Source: Sphingopyxis sp. (GTDB taxonomy: Bacteria > Pseudomonadota > Alphaproteobacteria > Sphingomonadales > Sphingomonadaceae). From it: a DNA stretch of 64,000 nt. The translations under genes were made by a program, and so were the position numbers. The notes under the pieces were generated by a model. That model had not been told where the DNA came from and did no database searches. It worked only from the letters and a program-made list of their open reading frames with translations. Position 1 is the stretch's first letter. Every line of letters starts with the position of its first letter. Shown piece by piece: positions 1 to 7,165 of this stretch. The stretch is taken from positions 1 to 64,000 of the forward strand of contig NVXM01000030.1 of assembly GCA_002733865.1 (NCBI GenBank), given 5' to 3'.

Positions 1-2
1 CG

Positions 3-605
3 CTGGTCGACGTTTGCAGCATTAGCGCCGACCGGAATCTTCGCCTGTCCCCCGGCGAAGCTGTTCTCATCCCTGCCGCCACGGTTCACCGCCTGATGCC
101 ATCCGGCGCCATCCTGCGGAATCTGTATGTCGATCCGTTTTTCATGGGGACCCGTGACCTCAACAAGAGTGTTGGACTGGAACGGGTTTCGGCGGCTGAG
201 GCGAATGCATTGGCTCTGGTTCAATCAGGGAAAGACGCACGCAAATGGATAGAGGGCTTTCTGAACCGGAAGAGTTCGAGGCGAATCGACCCGCGCCTCG
301 GCTCTACGCTGCAACGGATCGAACCCGGGGCAACACCTTCGGAATTGGCCAAAGCCGTTGGCGTTTCCACCACGCGAATGCGGGAAATTGCCGTTCGAGA
401 TTTTGGAGTGCCGACGACGAAGCTCCTGCAATGGTTGCAGGTTCAACGTGCTATCGAGGGCTTCCACCAGTCTCATAGCCTTGCTGCCGCAGCGGCCGCA
501 GGTGGTTTTTCCGATCAAGCGCATTTTACCCGTCGTTTGGTCGAATGGTTCGGCGTAACGCCATCACAGGGTCTCGCAAAAATCGAGATTACCATCGTGC
601 GTTAA
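3..605 (+). CDS. AraC-family transcriptional regulator (5' end outside window)
   Basis: The reading frame is open from the first bases of the window, so the start lies upstream; the first in-frame ATG at 96 is internal. The part before it reads like the end of an AraC-type N-terminal cupin sensor (SPGEAVLIPAATVHRL). The C-terminal ~110 residues hold the paired helix-turn-helix DNA-binding domain: first helix pair near ATPSELAKAVGVSTTRMREI, second near SLAAAAAAGGFSDQAHFTRR, the latter being the classic AraC signature region. It is followed after about 70 bp by a co-directional fatty-acid hydroxylase gene, which may be a target. The effector cannot be judged from what is present. Confidence 0.85.
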   Translation: MVDVCSISADRNLRLSPGEAVLIPAATVHRLMPSGAILRNLYVDPFFMGTRDLNKSVGLERVSAAEANALALVQSGKDARKWIEGFLNRKSSRRIDPRLGSTLQRIEPGATPSELAKAVGVSTTRMREIAVRDFGVPTTKLLQWLQVQRAIEGFHQSHSLAAAAAAGGFSDQAHFTRRLVEWFGVTPSQGLAKIEITIVR

Positions 606-677
606 GACACCAGCGAAACGTTCAATACAGGGGTCTTAGGAGAGCGTAGACGGAACCATCGTTTGAGGGAGGCTCCA

Positions 678-1562
678 ATGGCCGTTTTTCGTTATCTCTA
701 TGCCCCACTCTATTTTTTCGGTTTTGTCGGGGGCGCTACAGCGCTCGTGTCCTCGGGTAGTTCGCCGGCCTGGCTGTTCGTTCTGATCATCGCCTCGATC
801 GGGACCTCGCTTGCCGCCGAGCGAATCGCGCCTTTCGAAAACCAGTGGAACTCTAGCCATGGGGATGGCGGGCGGGACATATTGCATGCCGTCGTAAACG
901 AAGGATCACTTGTGGCTATGGTGCTACTTCTTCCGCTCATCACAAGCCTTGTCCCTTGGTACTCAGCCTGGCCAACGACGCTGCCCTTATGGGCCGATGT
1001 CGCAATCGCTATTGTGCTCCTCGACGTGGGGATTACCCTTGCCCATTTCGCCAGTCACAGGGTTTCGTTTCTCTGGCGTTTTCACGCCGTGCATCATTCA
1101 GTACGCCGCATGTACGGCTTCAACGGACTACTGAGGCATCCAGTTCACCAGTTCATCGAGGTTTCCGCCGGTGCGTTTCCCTGGCTTCTTCTGGGAATTC
1201 CTCTCGATGTCGCCGCCGTGGCTTCCTTTGCGGTGCTGATACAGCTCCAGTTACAGCACTCGAACGTCGACATGCGGGTCGGGCCGTTGGCATATGTCTG
1301 GGCCGTCGCTCCAGTCCATCGGCACCACCACCTCGCATCCGAAACGGACGGCGACGTCAATTTCGGTCTCTTCTTGACGCTCTGGGATGTTCTGCTTGGT
1401 ACAGCGCGCTTTGGGTCGAGCCAGCATATCAGAGCGGGGGCGATTGGCCTCGCTGGCATCGAAGATTATCCGGATGCCTATCTAGCACAGTTGGCCGAAC
1501 CATTTAGAAAGCAGGCACAGTCTCTGCCGGAGCTCGGCCCACAAAGCGAGAGACAGGCATGA
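678..1562 (+). CDS. Sterol desaturase / fatty acid hydroxylase superfamily protein
   Basis: Predicted integral membrane di-iron oxygenase of about 294 residues. The histidine clusters expected of the superfamily are visible: HFASH (about 123-127), HAVHH (136-140) and HRHHH (214-218), with hydrophobic segments near residues 8-25, 32-47, 76-96, 106-122 and 165-190. Such enzymes hydroxylate or desaturate lipids or sterols in the membrane; the substrate is unknown. An upstream TTG at 663 is in frame, but the ATG at 678 is preceded by a GGGAGG ribosome-binding site, so 678 is preferred. Its stop overlaps an ATG at 1559 (ATGA), suggesting translational coupling to the following methyltransferase. 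Confidence 0.85.
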   Translation: MAVFRYLYAPLYFFGFVGGATALVSSGSSPAWLFVLIIASIGTSLAAERIAPFENQWNSSHGDGGRDILHAVVNEGSLVAMVLLLPLITSLVPWYSAWPTTLPLWADVAIAIVLLDVGITLAHFASHRVSFLWRFHAVHHSVRRMYGFNGLLRHPVHQFIEVSAGAFPWLLLGIPLDVAAVASFAVLIQLQLQHSNVDMRVGPLAYVWAVAPVHRHHHLASETDGDVNFGLFLTLWDVLLGTARFGSSQHIRAGAIGLAGIEDYPDAYLAQLAEPFRKQAQSLPELGPQSERQA

Positions 1563-1671
1563 CCGATCAACATGCAGTCTATACGCCGCCAGCCGGTTTC
1601 CTATTCTCACGCCACTCTACGATATCGGGGTCCGACTTTCGACCCGCGAAAAAAGGTGGCGTAGCGACCTT

Positions 1672-2232
1672 GTGGACCTGATTGAGCCCAAGTGTAACGA
1701 GGTCCTGCTCGACATTGGGGCGGGTACCGGCAGCCTGGCGCCACTACTGGCCACGAAAAACCCAGCCACCACGTACTTCGGGATCGATCCAGACGAAGAC
1801 GCGATCCAGATCGCACGAAAGAAAGCGGGGCGAGCTGGAATAGATGCTGAATTCAGGCATGGATTATTCTCGGCGGCCGCTGTTGCCAGTTGGCCAGCGC
1901 CGGACATCGCCACACTCTGCCTTGTTCTCCATCAAGTGCCTTATGATGAGAAGCTCCGCTTGCTGTGCGACATAAACGAAGCACTTAAGCCAGGTGGACG
2001 CCTGTTCATAGCAGACTATGGCGAGCAGAAATCACGCCTCATGCGTGTCCTGTTCAGAGCAACGATACAGCAGCTCGACGGTGTTTCGGACACGCAGCCA
2101 AACGCAGACGGCGCGCTTGTACCGCTTATGGAACAAGCTGGATTTCTCAGCATCACAGAATGCAAGAGATATCAAACCATCACTGGTTTGATATCGATCT
2201 ACGGAGCGACCAAGGCTTCTGCGGATGAATGA
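1672..2232 (+). CDS. Class I SAM-dependent methyltransferase, apparently 5'-frameshifted
   Basis: Residues from the GTG at 1672 give a Rossmann methyltransferase core: motif I LLDIGAGTG (about 12-20), an acidic loop (FGIDPDED) and a post-motif segment ALKPGGRLFIADYG. This start leaves only a dozen residues before motif I, which is short for the family. The natural start is probably the ATG at 1559, which overlaps the preceding stop; that frame encodes MTDQHAVYTPPAGF and then goes astray, while the frame used here already reads ILTPLYDIGVRLSTREKRWR upstream of 1672. A one-base loss near 1595-1612, real or a sequencing error, would explain this. The target of methylation is unknown; lipid is plausible given the hydroxylase partner. 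Confidence 0.7.
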   Translation: MDLIEPKCNEVLLDIGAGTGSLAPLLATKNPATTYFGIDPDEDAIQIARKKAGRAGIDAEFRHGLFSAAAVASWPAPDIATLCLVLHQVPYDEKLRLLCDINEALKPGGRLFIADYGEQKSRLMRVLFRATIQQLDGVSDTQPNADGALVPLMEQAGFLSITECKRYQTITGLISIYGATKASADE

Positions 2233-2296
2233 GAAGATTGCTCATTTTCTCGCTTGGTTTGGAGTGGCCGGTACATGGATTTGCTGCCAGAGAGTT

Positions 2297-3235
2297 TCAC
2301 CTCTCGCGAGGATTTGTCCCAAGAGGTCCACGACGGTCAACTACGCTGACCCGGCGTGATTTTGCCTCAATCACGAGTCGCTCAAGTACGCCATTGCCGG
2401 GAAAGGCGATGACATAGCGCGGGTCCATTTTGAGCATCTGCTCGTTGCGCTTGAAGCCGGCACGGGCTCCGAGCCTCCTATCGAGGTTGAATACCAGTTG
2501 CTGGACATTGTGGCGTTCGGCCCAGGAGGCTGCCAGCCGGTCAACACCTTTGCTGTCGCCGCCGTGCAGGATAAACATATCCGGAACCCGGTCGCGCACC
2601 TTGTCGAGCGTAGCCCATACGTTCGAAGCGAAGGCCTTGGCCTCGTCGGCGCTGGCAAAGGAGGGTCGCCCACCGGCGAATAAAACTGCAGTGCCCTCAG
2701 GACTATGGGCATCCCGGCGCCGCTCAGCCCTCGCGCGCAGGAAATCGCGGGCCTCAACAACCGCAGAAGTCACTTTGCGCGAATGGTTCGAACGCGAACC
2801 GACAAATGGCTTCCATGAAGAACCCGTTTCTTCGAGATAAAGCGATGCGGCAACTTCGCGCATCTGTTCAAATGCCACCATGCTTGCCTCGGCTGCCTGG
2901 GCGCGTTCGATCTGCTCTTCGAGATTGCTTGAATGGACTTCGGATCCGTCGGCGGCGGCAAGGAGCGCCCGGACTTCATCACTCGCCCGGTCGAGCTGCG
3001 TAGACTTACGGCTGGCAGCACGGTGAAACAGATTGACGAAGCCCCAGGCCACGTCTTCCGCGTCCGCTTCGAGCGATGTCCCCGAGAACATGACAAACAT
3101 GTCGGACCAGACGGCAGCAAAGGTTTGCTCGACCGCTTCCTCGCTTGGGAAATCGGACGGATCGAAAGGTGCAGGCTTGATGGTTAGACCTGCAAGGTCG
3201 AGCCCGGCGAGTTGTTGGGTAAAACTATCGTACAT
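2297..3235 (-). CDS. DUF2493 domain-containing protein
   Basis: About 312 residues. The C-terminal part (roughly 195-305) carries the DUF2493 fold signature, including the AVLFAGGRPSF strand-loop and the HGGDSKGVDRLAASWAE stretch, a nucleotide-binding-like domain related to the SLOG/DprA-type Rossmann folds. The N-terminal ~190 residues are helical and charged without a motif I recognise. DUF2493 proteins are common on plasmids and integrative elements but their role is not established. The ATG at 3235 is chosen over upstream in-frame codons because it follows AGGAGG, embedded in the ATCAGGAGG shared with neighbouring genes. It is the leftmost gene of the element-type block. Confidence 0.8.
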   Translation of the reverse strand: MYDSFTQQLAGLDLAGLTIKPAPFDPSDFPSEEAVEQTFAAVWSDMFVMFSGTSLEADAEDVAWGFVNLFHRAASRKSTQLDRASDEVRALLAAADGSEVHSSNLEEQIERAQAAEASMVAFEQMREVAASLYLEETGSSWKPFVGSRSNHSRKVTSAVVEARDFLRARAERRRDAHSPEGTAVLFAGGRPSFASADEAKAFASNVWATLDKVRDRVPDMFILHGGDSKGVDRLAASWAERHNVQQLVFNLDRRLGARAGFKRNEQMLKMDPRYVIAFPGNGVLERLVIEAKSRRVSVVDRRGPLGTNPRER

Positions 3236-3353
3236 GATTAAGCCTCCTGATGTGCTCAGGCGGCAAAGCTTACGAAACCGGAATGTCTCGCTCCTTGTCC
3301 GCCGGAGCCCGATCAGGGCCGGAATAAGGGGGCTGGCGCACTGCGAAGCGGGA

Positions 3354-3405
3354 AACCTGCAAGGCAAGGCTGGCGCGGGCCACACGGGCCGCAGCCTTGC
3401 AGGTT
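3354..3405. repeat. Inverted repeat in the leader of the DUF2493 gene
   Basis: The 270-bp stretch 3236-3505 has no convincing gene. It contains a perfect 12-bp inverted repeat, AACCTGCAAGGC at 3354-3365 and GCCTTGCAGGTT at 3394-3405, separated by 28 bp that themselves contain further self-complementary GGCC/CAAGGCTG pieces. No T-tract follows, so it is not an obvious terminator. It could be an RNA structure in the leader or a protein-binding site. Confidence 0.6.
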
Positions 3406-3505
3406 GCGCCAGACCACGGCCGGTCCAGGGCCTCTCCCGGCGGTCAGGCACGAGGCAGAGCGTAGTCCCGCTTGCCAACATCATCAGCGGGGCCAGCACG
3501 AACAA

Positions 3506-3967
3506 CTAGTTTTCGGCTGCCTGCCGATCTCGTGGCCTCTGCGGTAATACATGGATCCGCTCAAACACGCCCTCGCCATTGGAGAAGCGCCCGATCTGAC
3601 GAATCTCCCCGAACATCAGCAAGAAGTTGCCGGACACTTGGTCAAGCCATCGCTGAGCTCGGCCAGTTCTGGGTCGGTCATAATCGGCTTCCCAGTAGCA
3701 GCCGTCATTCCGTTCGACGAGCCAGATGGCTGCGAGACCGCAATAAGTGGAAATGCCGCAATCGGCATAGGCATTCCGGAGCAGTATCCGATCTTCGCGT
3801 CCACGCCAGCCAGCATAAGGCAGCAGTGAGGGGAAGGCTTCGCGCGCAGTGTTGATAATATCTTCGACCAAGCATTCATATTCCCAATCGAGGTCGCCCT
3901 CCTCTTCGCTATAGATCATGCGAAAAGCGACGATGGCCCCTTGTGGGTAGCTTACAGAACGTCCCAT
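3506..3967 (-). CDS. Conserved-looking hypothetical protein downstream of ardC
   Basis: About 153 residues, acidic and rich in aromatic residues and Trp (DLDWEYECLVEDI, YAGWRGREDRILLRN), soluble, with no signal peptide or membrane helix. I do not recognise a characterised domain. The gene follows ardC immediately: an in-frame GTG at 3985 overlaps the ardC stop (GTGA), while the ATG at 3967 is preceded by GAAGGGG and begins MGRSVSYPQGAI; the ATG is preferred, with uncertainty. The tight coupling to ardC suggests a function with antirestriction or element transfer, but this is inference from position only. Confidence 0.7.
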   Translation of the reverse strand: MGRSVSYPQGAIVAFRMIYSEEEGDLDWEYECLVEDIINTAREAFPSLLPYAGWRGREDRILLRNAYADCGISTYCGLAAIWLVERNDGCYWEADYDRPRTGRAQRWLDQVSGNFLLMFGEIRQIGRFSNGEGVFERIHVLPQRPRDRQAAEN

Positions 3968-3981
3968 AACACGCTTCCCCT

Positions 3982-4929
3982 TCACGCTATTTCGGCGAGA
4001 TCATCGCCGAATTCAGGGTCGCTGCGTTCGTCATGGCCGCCAAGGCGGAGTAACAGCGATGATGCTTCTTCAGCCTTTGCTGCTGCCGTCAGCATGGCTC
4101 TGTCATCCGATTTCAGCAGCTTCAGCCAGTGCGCAATGTAGCTGGCATGATTGTCGAGGTGGGTAACGGGCAGTCCCAGTTCAGCACCCAGGATCGCCGA
4201 AGAAAGCTCGGCTACGAGTTCTTCAGCGGCATAGGCTTCGCTCCCGAAACGGTTCTTGAGATCGCGATCAAGTCGGCATGAATGCCCGGTCCAGTGCGAC
4301 AGCTCATGGGCAAGTGTCGCATAGTAATGGTCAAATCCCTCGAACAGCGTGGTAGGCGGCATGGTGATGCGGTCGAGGACTGGCTCGTAATAGGCTTCGC
4401 TTCCTGTGTGCCGCAGCTGCGCATCGATCCGCGCAAAGAATGCATCGATCCTGCGCCGGCGTCCGGCGGGTTCTACCGGCTCCATGAGCGGCTCGGGACT
4501 GTACATCGCCGGTAGGCCATCGCACTGGTCCGCATTGAAGATTGCGTAGGATTTGAGAACGCGGCGTGTCTCGGTGTCTTCGCCGCCAGCGGGCGTTTCC
4601 ACTTCCTTGTCATAGGTCTTGTAGAAGATGGCGATGCTCGACTTCTCACCTTTCCGCACCTGACCGCCGAGTTTTGCGCACTGGCGGTAGGTCATCCAGT
4701 AAGGCGAGGCGAAGCCTGACGCCTCGGCCATCATCCATAGCCAGAAGGTATTCATGCCCCGGTATGGCGTGCCGCAGCTGCGCAAAGGGCGGGAGATTGG
4801 AACTCCGCGCCAGGGTTTGACCCAGGGCTTGGTGCCCTGCTCAAGCTTTTCGATGATGGTGGCCGTAATCCGTGCTGCCGGAGACTGGGCCGGTGAACGG
4901 GAGGCTGGCGAGCGTTTGAGCTTACGCAT
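3982..4929 (-). CDS. ardC: ArdC-family antirestriction protein
   Basis: 315 residues with the two-part ArdC layout. The N-terminal ssDNA-binding-like domain (about 15-130) includes PWRGVPISRPLRSCGTPYRG and KLGGQVRKGEKSS. The C-terminal zincin-like metallopeptidase domain has HELSHWTGH, with the HExxH-type site at about 208-212, followed by an EELVAELSSA helix supplying the third ligand. ArdC proteins of conjugative plasmids bind DNA and protect incoming DNA from host restriction. The start follows an AGGAG site. It lies downstream of parB across a strong terminator, so it probably has its own promoter, and it is coupled to the small gene after it. Confidence 0.9.
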   Translation of the reverse strand: MRKLKRSPASRSPAQSPAARITATIIEKLEQGTKPWVKPWRGVPISRPLRSCGTPYRGMNTFWLWMMAEASGFASPYWMTYRQCAKLGGQVRKGEKSSIAIFYKTYDKEVETPAGGEDTETRRVLKSYAIFNADQCDGLPAMYSPEPLMEPVEPAGRRRRIDAFFARIDAQLRHTGSEAYYEPVLDRITMPPTTLFEGFDHYYATLAHELSHWTGHSCRLDRDLKNRFGSEAYAAEELVAELSSAILGAELGLPVTHLDNHASYIAHWLKLLKSDDRAMLTAAAKAEEASSLLLRLGGHDERSDPEFGDDLAEIA

Positions 4930-4933
4930 GAGA

Positions 4934-4997
4934 AATCTCCTGATTGCCCGGACGAAATTGCACCGGGCCAGATGCTCAAAAGCCCCCTCCCCTCTGA
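4934..4997 (-). promoter_or_regulatory. Shared-type 5' leader of ardC
   Basis: Reading leftward the leader holds a purine tract AGAGGGGAGGGGGCTTTT (4978-4995), a 6-bp hairpin GCCCGG/CCGGGC (4946-4951 with 4963-4968), then ATCAGGAG just before the ATG. The same order of elements occurs before parB and the strawberry-notch gene, and partly before the Toprim gene. Function unknown; seen directly in the sequence. Confidence 0.55.
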
Positions 4998-5035
4998 TCC
5001 TTGCCGGTGGCGGAACCCAAGCTGGTCTTAACGAG

Positions 5036-5068
5036 AAAAGGCGGCCCGCCCCGAAGGGACGGACCGCC
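5036..5068 (-). terminator. Rho-independent terminator downstream of parB
   Basis: On the minus strand a 13-bp GC-rich stem (two G-U pairs) with a TTC loop is followed by TTTTCTCG. It lies about 30 bp beyond the parB stop and separates parB from ardC. Confidence 0.85.
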
Positions 5069-5098
5069 TACCGAACGGCTTCAACCTGTCAGGAGGGA

Positions 5099-7066
5099 TC
5101 AGGCGGCCTGCTCGGTGATCTCTCCATCGCTTTCGTCATTTTCATCAGGATCAACCGTTTCGTCGGGTCCAGCGGTTCCTCGGAAATGCATGATGGCCGG
5201 AACCCAGGCGAGCGCACGCTCCTTGGTGCCCGCCTCACCGATGAAATTGCCCGAGAAGATGCGTTCGGCAGCGCTGGCAAGCTCAGCCTTCTTGGAAGCC
5301 GAATAGCGGCTGACCAATTCAGCCCCGCCTGCAGCGTCAAGCGCCTCGAGCGTCTTTGCCTTCGCCACGCGGTCGAAATAATTTGCCGCAGTCGGTCGCC
5401 ACCAATGTGCGGTCTCGATTTCAAGCAAGCCGCCGATTGCCTCGTGGAGAGGAGCCGAGCGCTCACCCTCGCAAGCCAGGCTGGCTACGAGCGTGCGCGA
5501 CACGACATGGCCGAGCCATGCCGAGCGCGCTTCATCGGACAGTGCCCGGAAAGCTTCGAACCGCTCGACATCGGTTTCGCCAGCACGCCAGCTTTCATCG
5601 AGCGAACCTGCAAACTCGGCAAGTGCTGCACTGGCTGGTGCATCCTTGGCCTCAAAACCGGGCACAGGGCCGGATGCGACCGAACCCGTAAGCGTCGACG
5701 CCTTTTTTGCGCGCCAATCATGACCGTCGGCATCGGCCAGATTGAACACCAGGAAATCGAGCGCCAGTGCGGAGTCGTTGGCGAGGTGGATGGCCAGTAT
5801 GTCGCGGCGTTGCATGGCCAGCTCATCGAGCAGGCGCTGAGAGAGCGAACTGCCCCTGCCCTTGGTCTCGGTGCCCCCGGCGACGGGCTCGACCGCACCG
5901 TCGTCTTCCGAAATTACTTCGCTCTCAGTGTAGAATTGCGGGACCAGTGCGGGCTCACCAGTGCGCGAGAGAACGAGGAAGGTGCCCGCGTCTGCCTTGA
6001 GATCGTCGGCAAGCACCGGTGGCCGATCGTTGAGCGCGCGCATCGCACGATCGATTGCGACCAGTTCTTCTTCGGCCTTGGCGACCTCGGCTTCGTCACT
6101 ATCCTCATCTTCGAGAATCGCGGCAGCACGATCATAGTCGGCCTCGAGTTCGGTCAGCTCCTGCGCTTCCAACTCGCTCAAGGGGGCCGGTTCGCATGGC
6201 AGCCGGTTGAAACCCTCAACAAGGTCGTGGCTGACATAGCAATCAAGCGTGGGCCGTACCCAGGCAAGGCCATGCTCTTGGGCACTTTTCGATGCCGCTT
6301 CGTCCATCGCCTTGTGAGCGAGGTCTTCAAGCAACGCGATATCGATCCAGCTTTCGGTGGCATCGTCATCAAACAGTTCGCGTTCTATCCGGCCACCAGC
6401 GGCGATATAAGCCTCACGTCCGACGAGCACAGCGCGCGGATCGGACCCGCGCACGGTGGCATCGAGTACCATGCGCCGGATCGTGTCTGGCGTAACCTGG
6501 TACCAGGCGTCCTGCAGTTCGGCGTAGACATGCGCCTGACGATCGACATCAGAGATCGCGCCATAGGCCTTGGCCATGTCTAGGGTGATTGTGCCATCCG
6601 CAAGCGCTTCGAACACGCAGGGGGCAAGTGCGGCCAGACGCAAGCGGCCTTCAACGAAGCGGATAGTCAGGCCAAACCGACGCGCGACGTCCTCAACGCA
6701 GCCACCAGCCTCGATAATGGCCGAGAATGCCTGCGCTTCATCGGCCGGGTTCATGGCGAGACGCTGGAAATTTTCAGCAAGGCTTGCTTCGCGGACCTCG
6801 CTTTCCTCGCCTTCGATGACCAAGCAAGTCACTTCATGGGTTTTGGCCAGAGTGCCGTCTTCTGCAAGCGCCTGAAGCGCCGCGAGGCGGCGACCTCCGG
6901 CCTCGACCTCGAATTTGCCGCGCTTCGCCTTGCGCACGACAAGGTTCTGCAAGAGACCTCGTGCTGCGATATCGGCTTTCAATTGTTCGTCGGCAGCGGG
7001 ATCGCTGGTTTTGCGCACATTGCGCGGGCTCGGGACAAGCTTTTTCAAGGAAATTGATTGGATCAT
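5099..7066 (-). CDS. ParB/RepB/Spo0J-family protein (large form)
   Basis: About 655 residues. The N-terminal ~110 residues form the ParB nuclease-like domain: KKLVPSPRNVRK, the EAGGRRLAALQAL box (GxRR type) and ENFQRLAMNPADEAQAF. A helix-turn-helix-like segment follows (CVEDVARRFGLTIRFVEGRL). The middle holds an acidic coiled-coil-prone stretch (about 310-350), and the C-terminal third is unfamiliar. This long form is typical of sphingomonad plasmids and differs from chromosomal ParB of about 300 residues; a ParA is not visible. It may act in DNA binding or element regulation rather than partitioning. The ATG at 7066 follows ATCAGGAG. Confidence 0.8.
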   Translation of the reverse strand: MIQSISLKKLVPSPRNVRKTSDPAADEQLKADIAARGLLQNLVVRKAKRGKFEVEAGGRRLAALQALAEDGTLAKTHEVTCLVIEGEESEVREASLAENFQRLAMNPADEAQAFSAIIEAGGCVEDVARRFGLTIRFVEGRLRLAALAPCVFEALADGTITLDMAKAYGAISDVDRQAHVYAELQDAWYQVTPDTIRRMVLDATVRGSDPRAVLVGREAYIAAGGRIERELFDDDATESWIDIALLEDLAHKAMDEAASKSAQEHGLAWVRPTLDCYVSHDLVEGFNRLPCEPAPLSELEAQELTELEADYDRAAAILEDEDSDEAEVAKAEEELVAIDRAMRALNDRPPVLADDLKADAGTFLVLSRTGEPALVPQFYTESEVISEDDGAVEPVAGGTETKGRGSSLSQRLLDELAMQRRDILAIHLANDSALALDFLVFNLADADGHDWRAKKASTLTGSVASGPVPGFEAKDAPASAALAEFAGSLDESWRAGETDVERFEAFRALSDEARSAWLGHVVSRTLVASLACEGERSAPLHEAIGGLLEIETAHWWRPTAANYFDRVAKAKTLEALDAAGGAELVSRYSASKKAELASAAERIFSGNFIGEAGTKERALAWVPAIMHFRGTAGPDETVDPDENDESDGEITEQAA

Positions 7067-7139
7067 GGGTAGTCTCCTGATGGGAAGGAGCCATGCGGCA
7101 TGCATGGCCCGACTAGCCCAAAGGCACCCTCCCCTCTAA
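7067..7139 (-). promoter_or_regulatory. Shared-type 5' leader of parB
   Basis: Minus strand order: purine tract TTAGAGGGGAGGGTGCCTTT (7120-7139), a 7-bp hairpin GCCATGC/GCATGGC (7090-7096 with 7102-7108), then ATCAGGAG shortly before the start codon. The arrangement matches the ardC and strawberry-notch leaders although the hairpin sequences differ. Confidence 0.55.
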
Positions 7140-7165
7140 CCCATCGCCATGCGGCTGATCGCTGT

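Noticed and set aside
3236..3505. In-frame N-terminal extension of the DUF2493 protein
   Set aside because: Extension is GC-rich, low in protein-like pattern and overlaps an inverted repeat; the ATG at 3235 has AGGAGG.
4754..6583. Long open frame (609 codons) on the plus strand opposite ardC/parB
   Set aside because: It is antisense to clear ArdC and ParB-like proteins, and its protein shows no domain; an artefact of codon bias.
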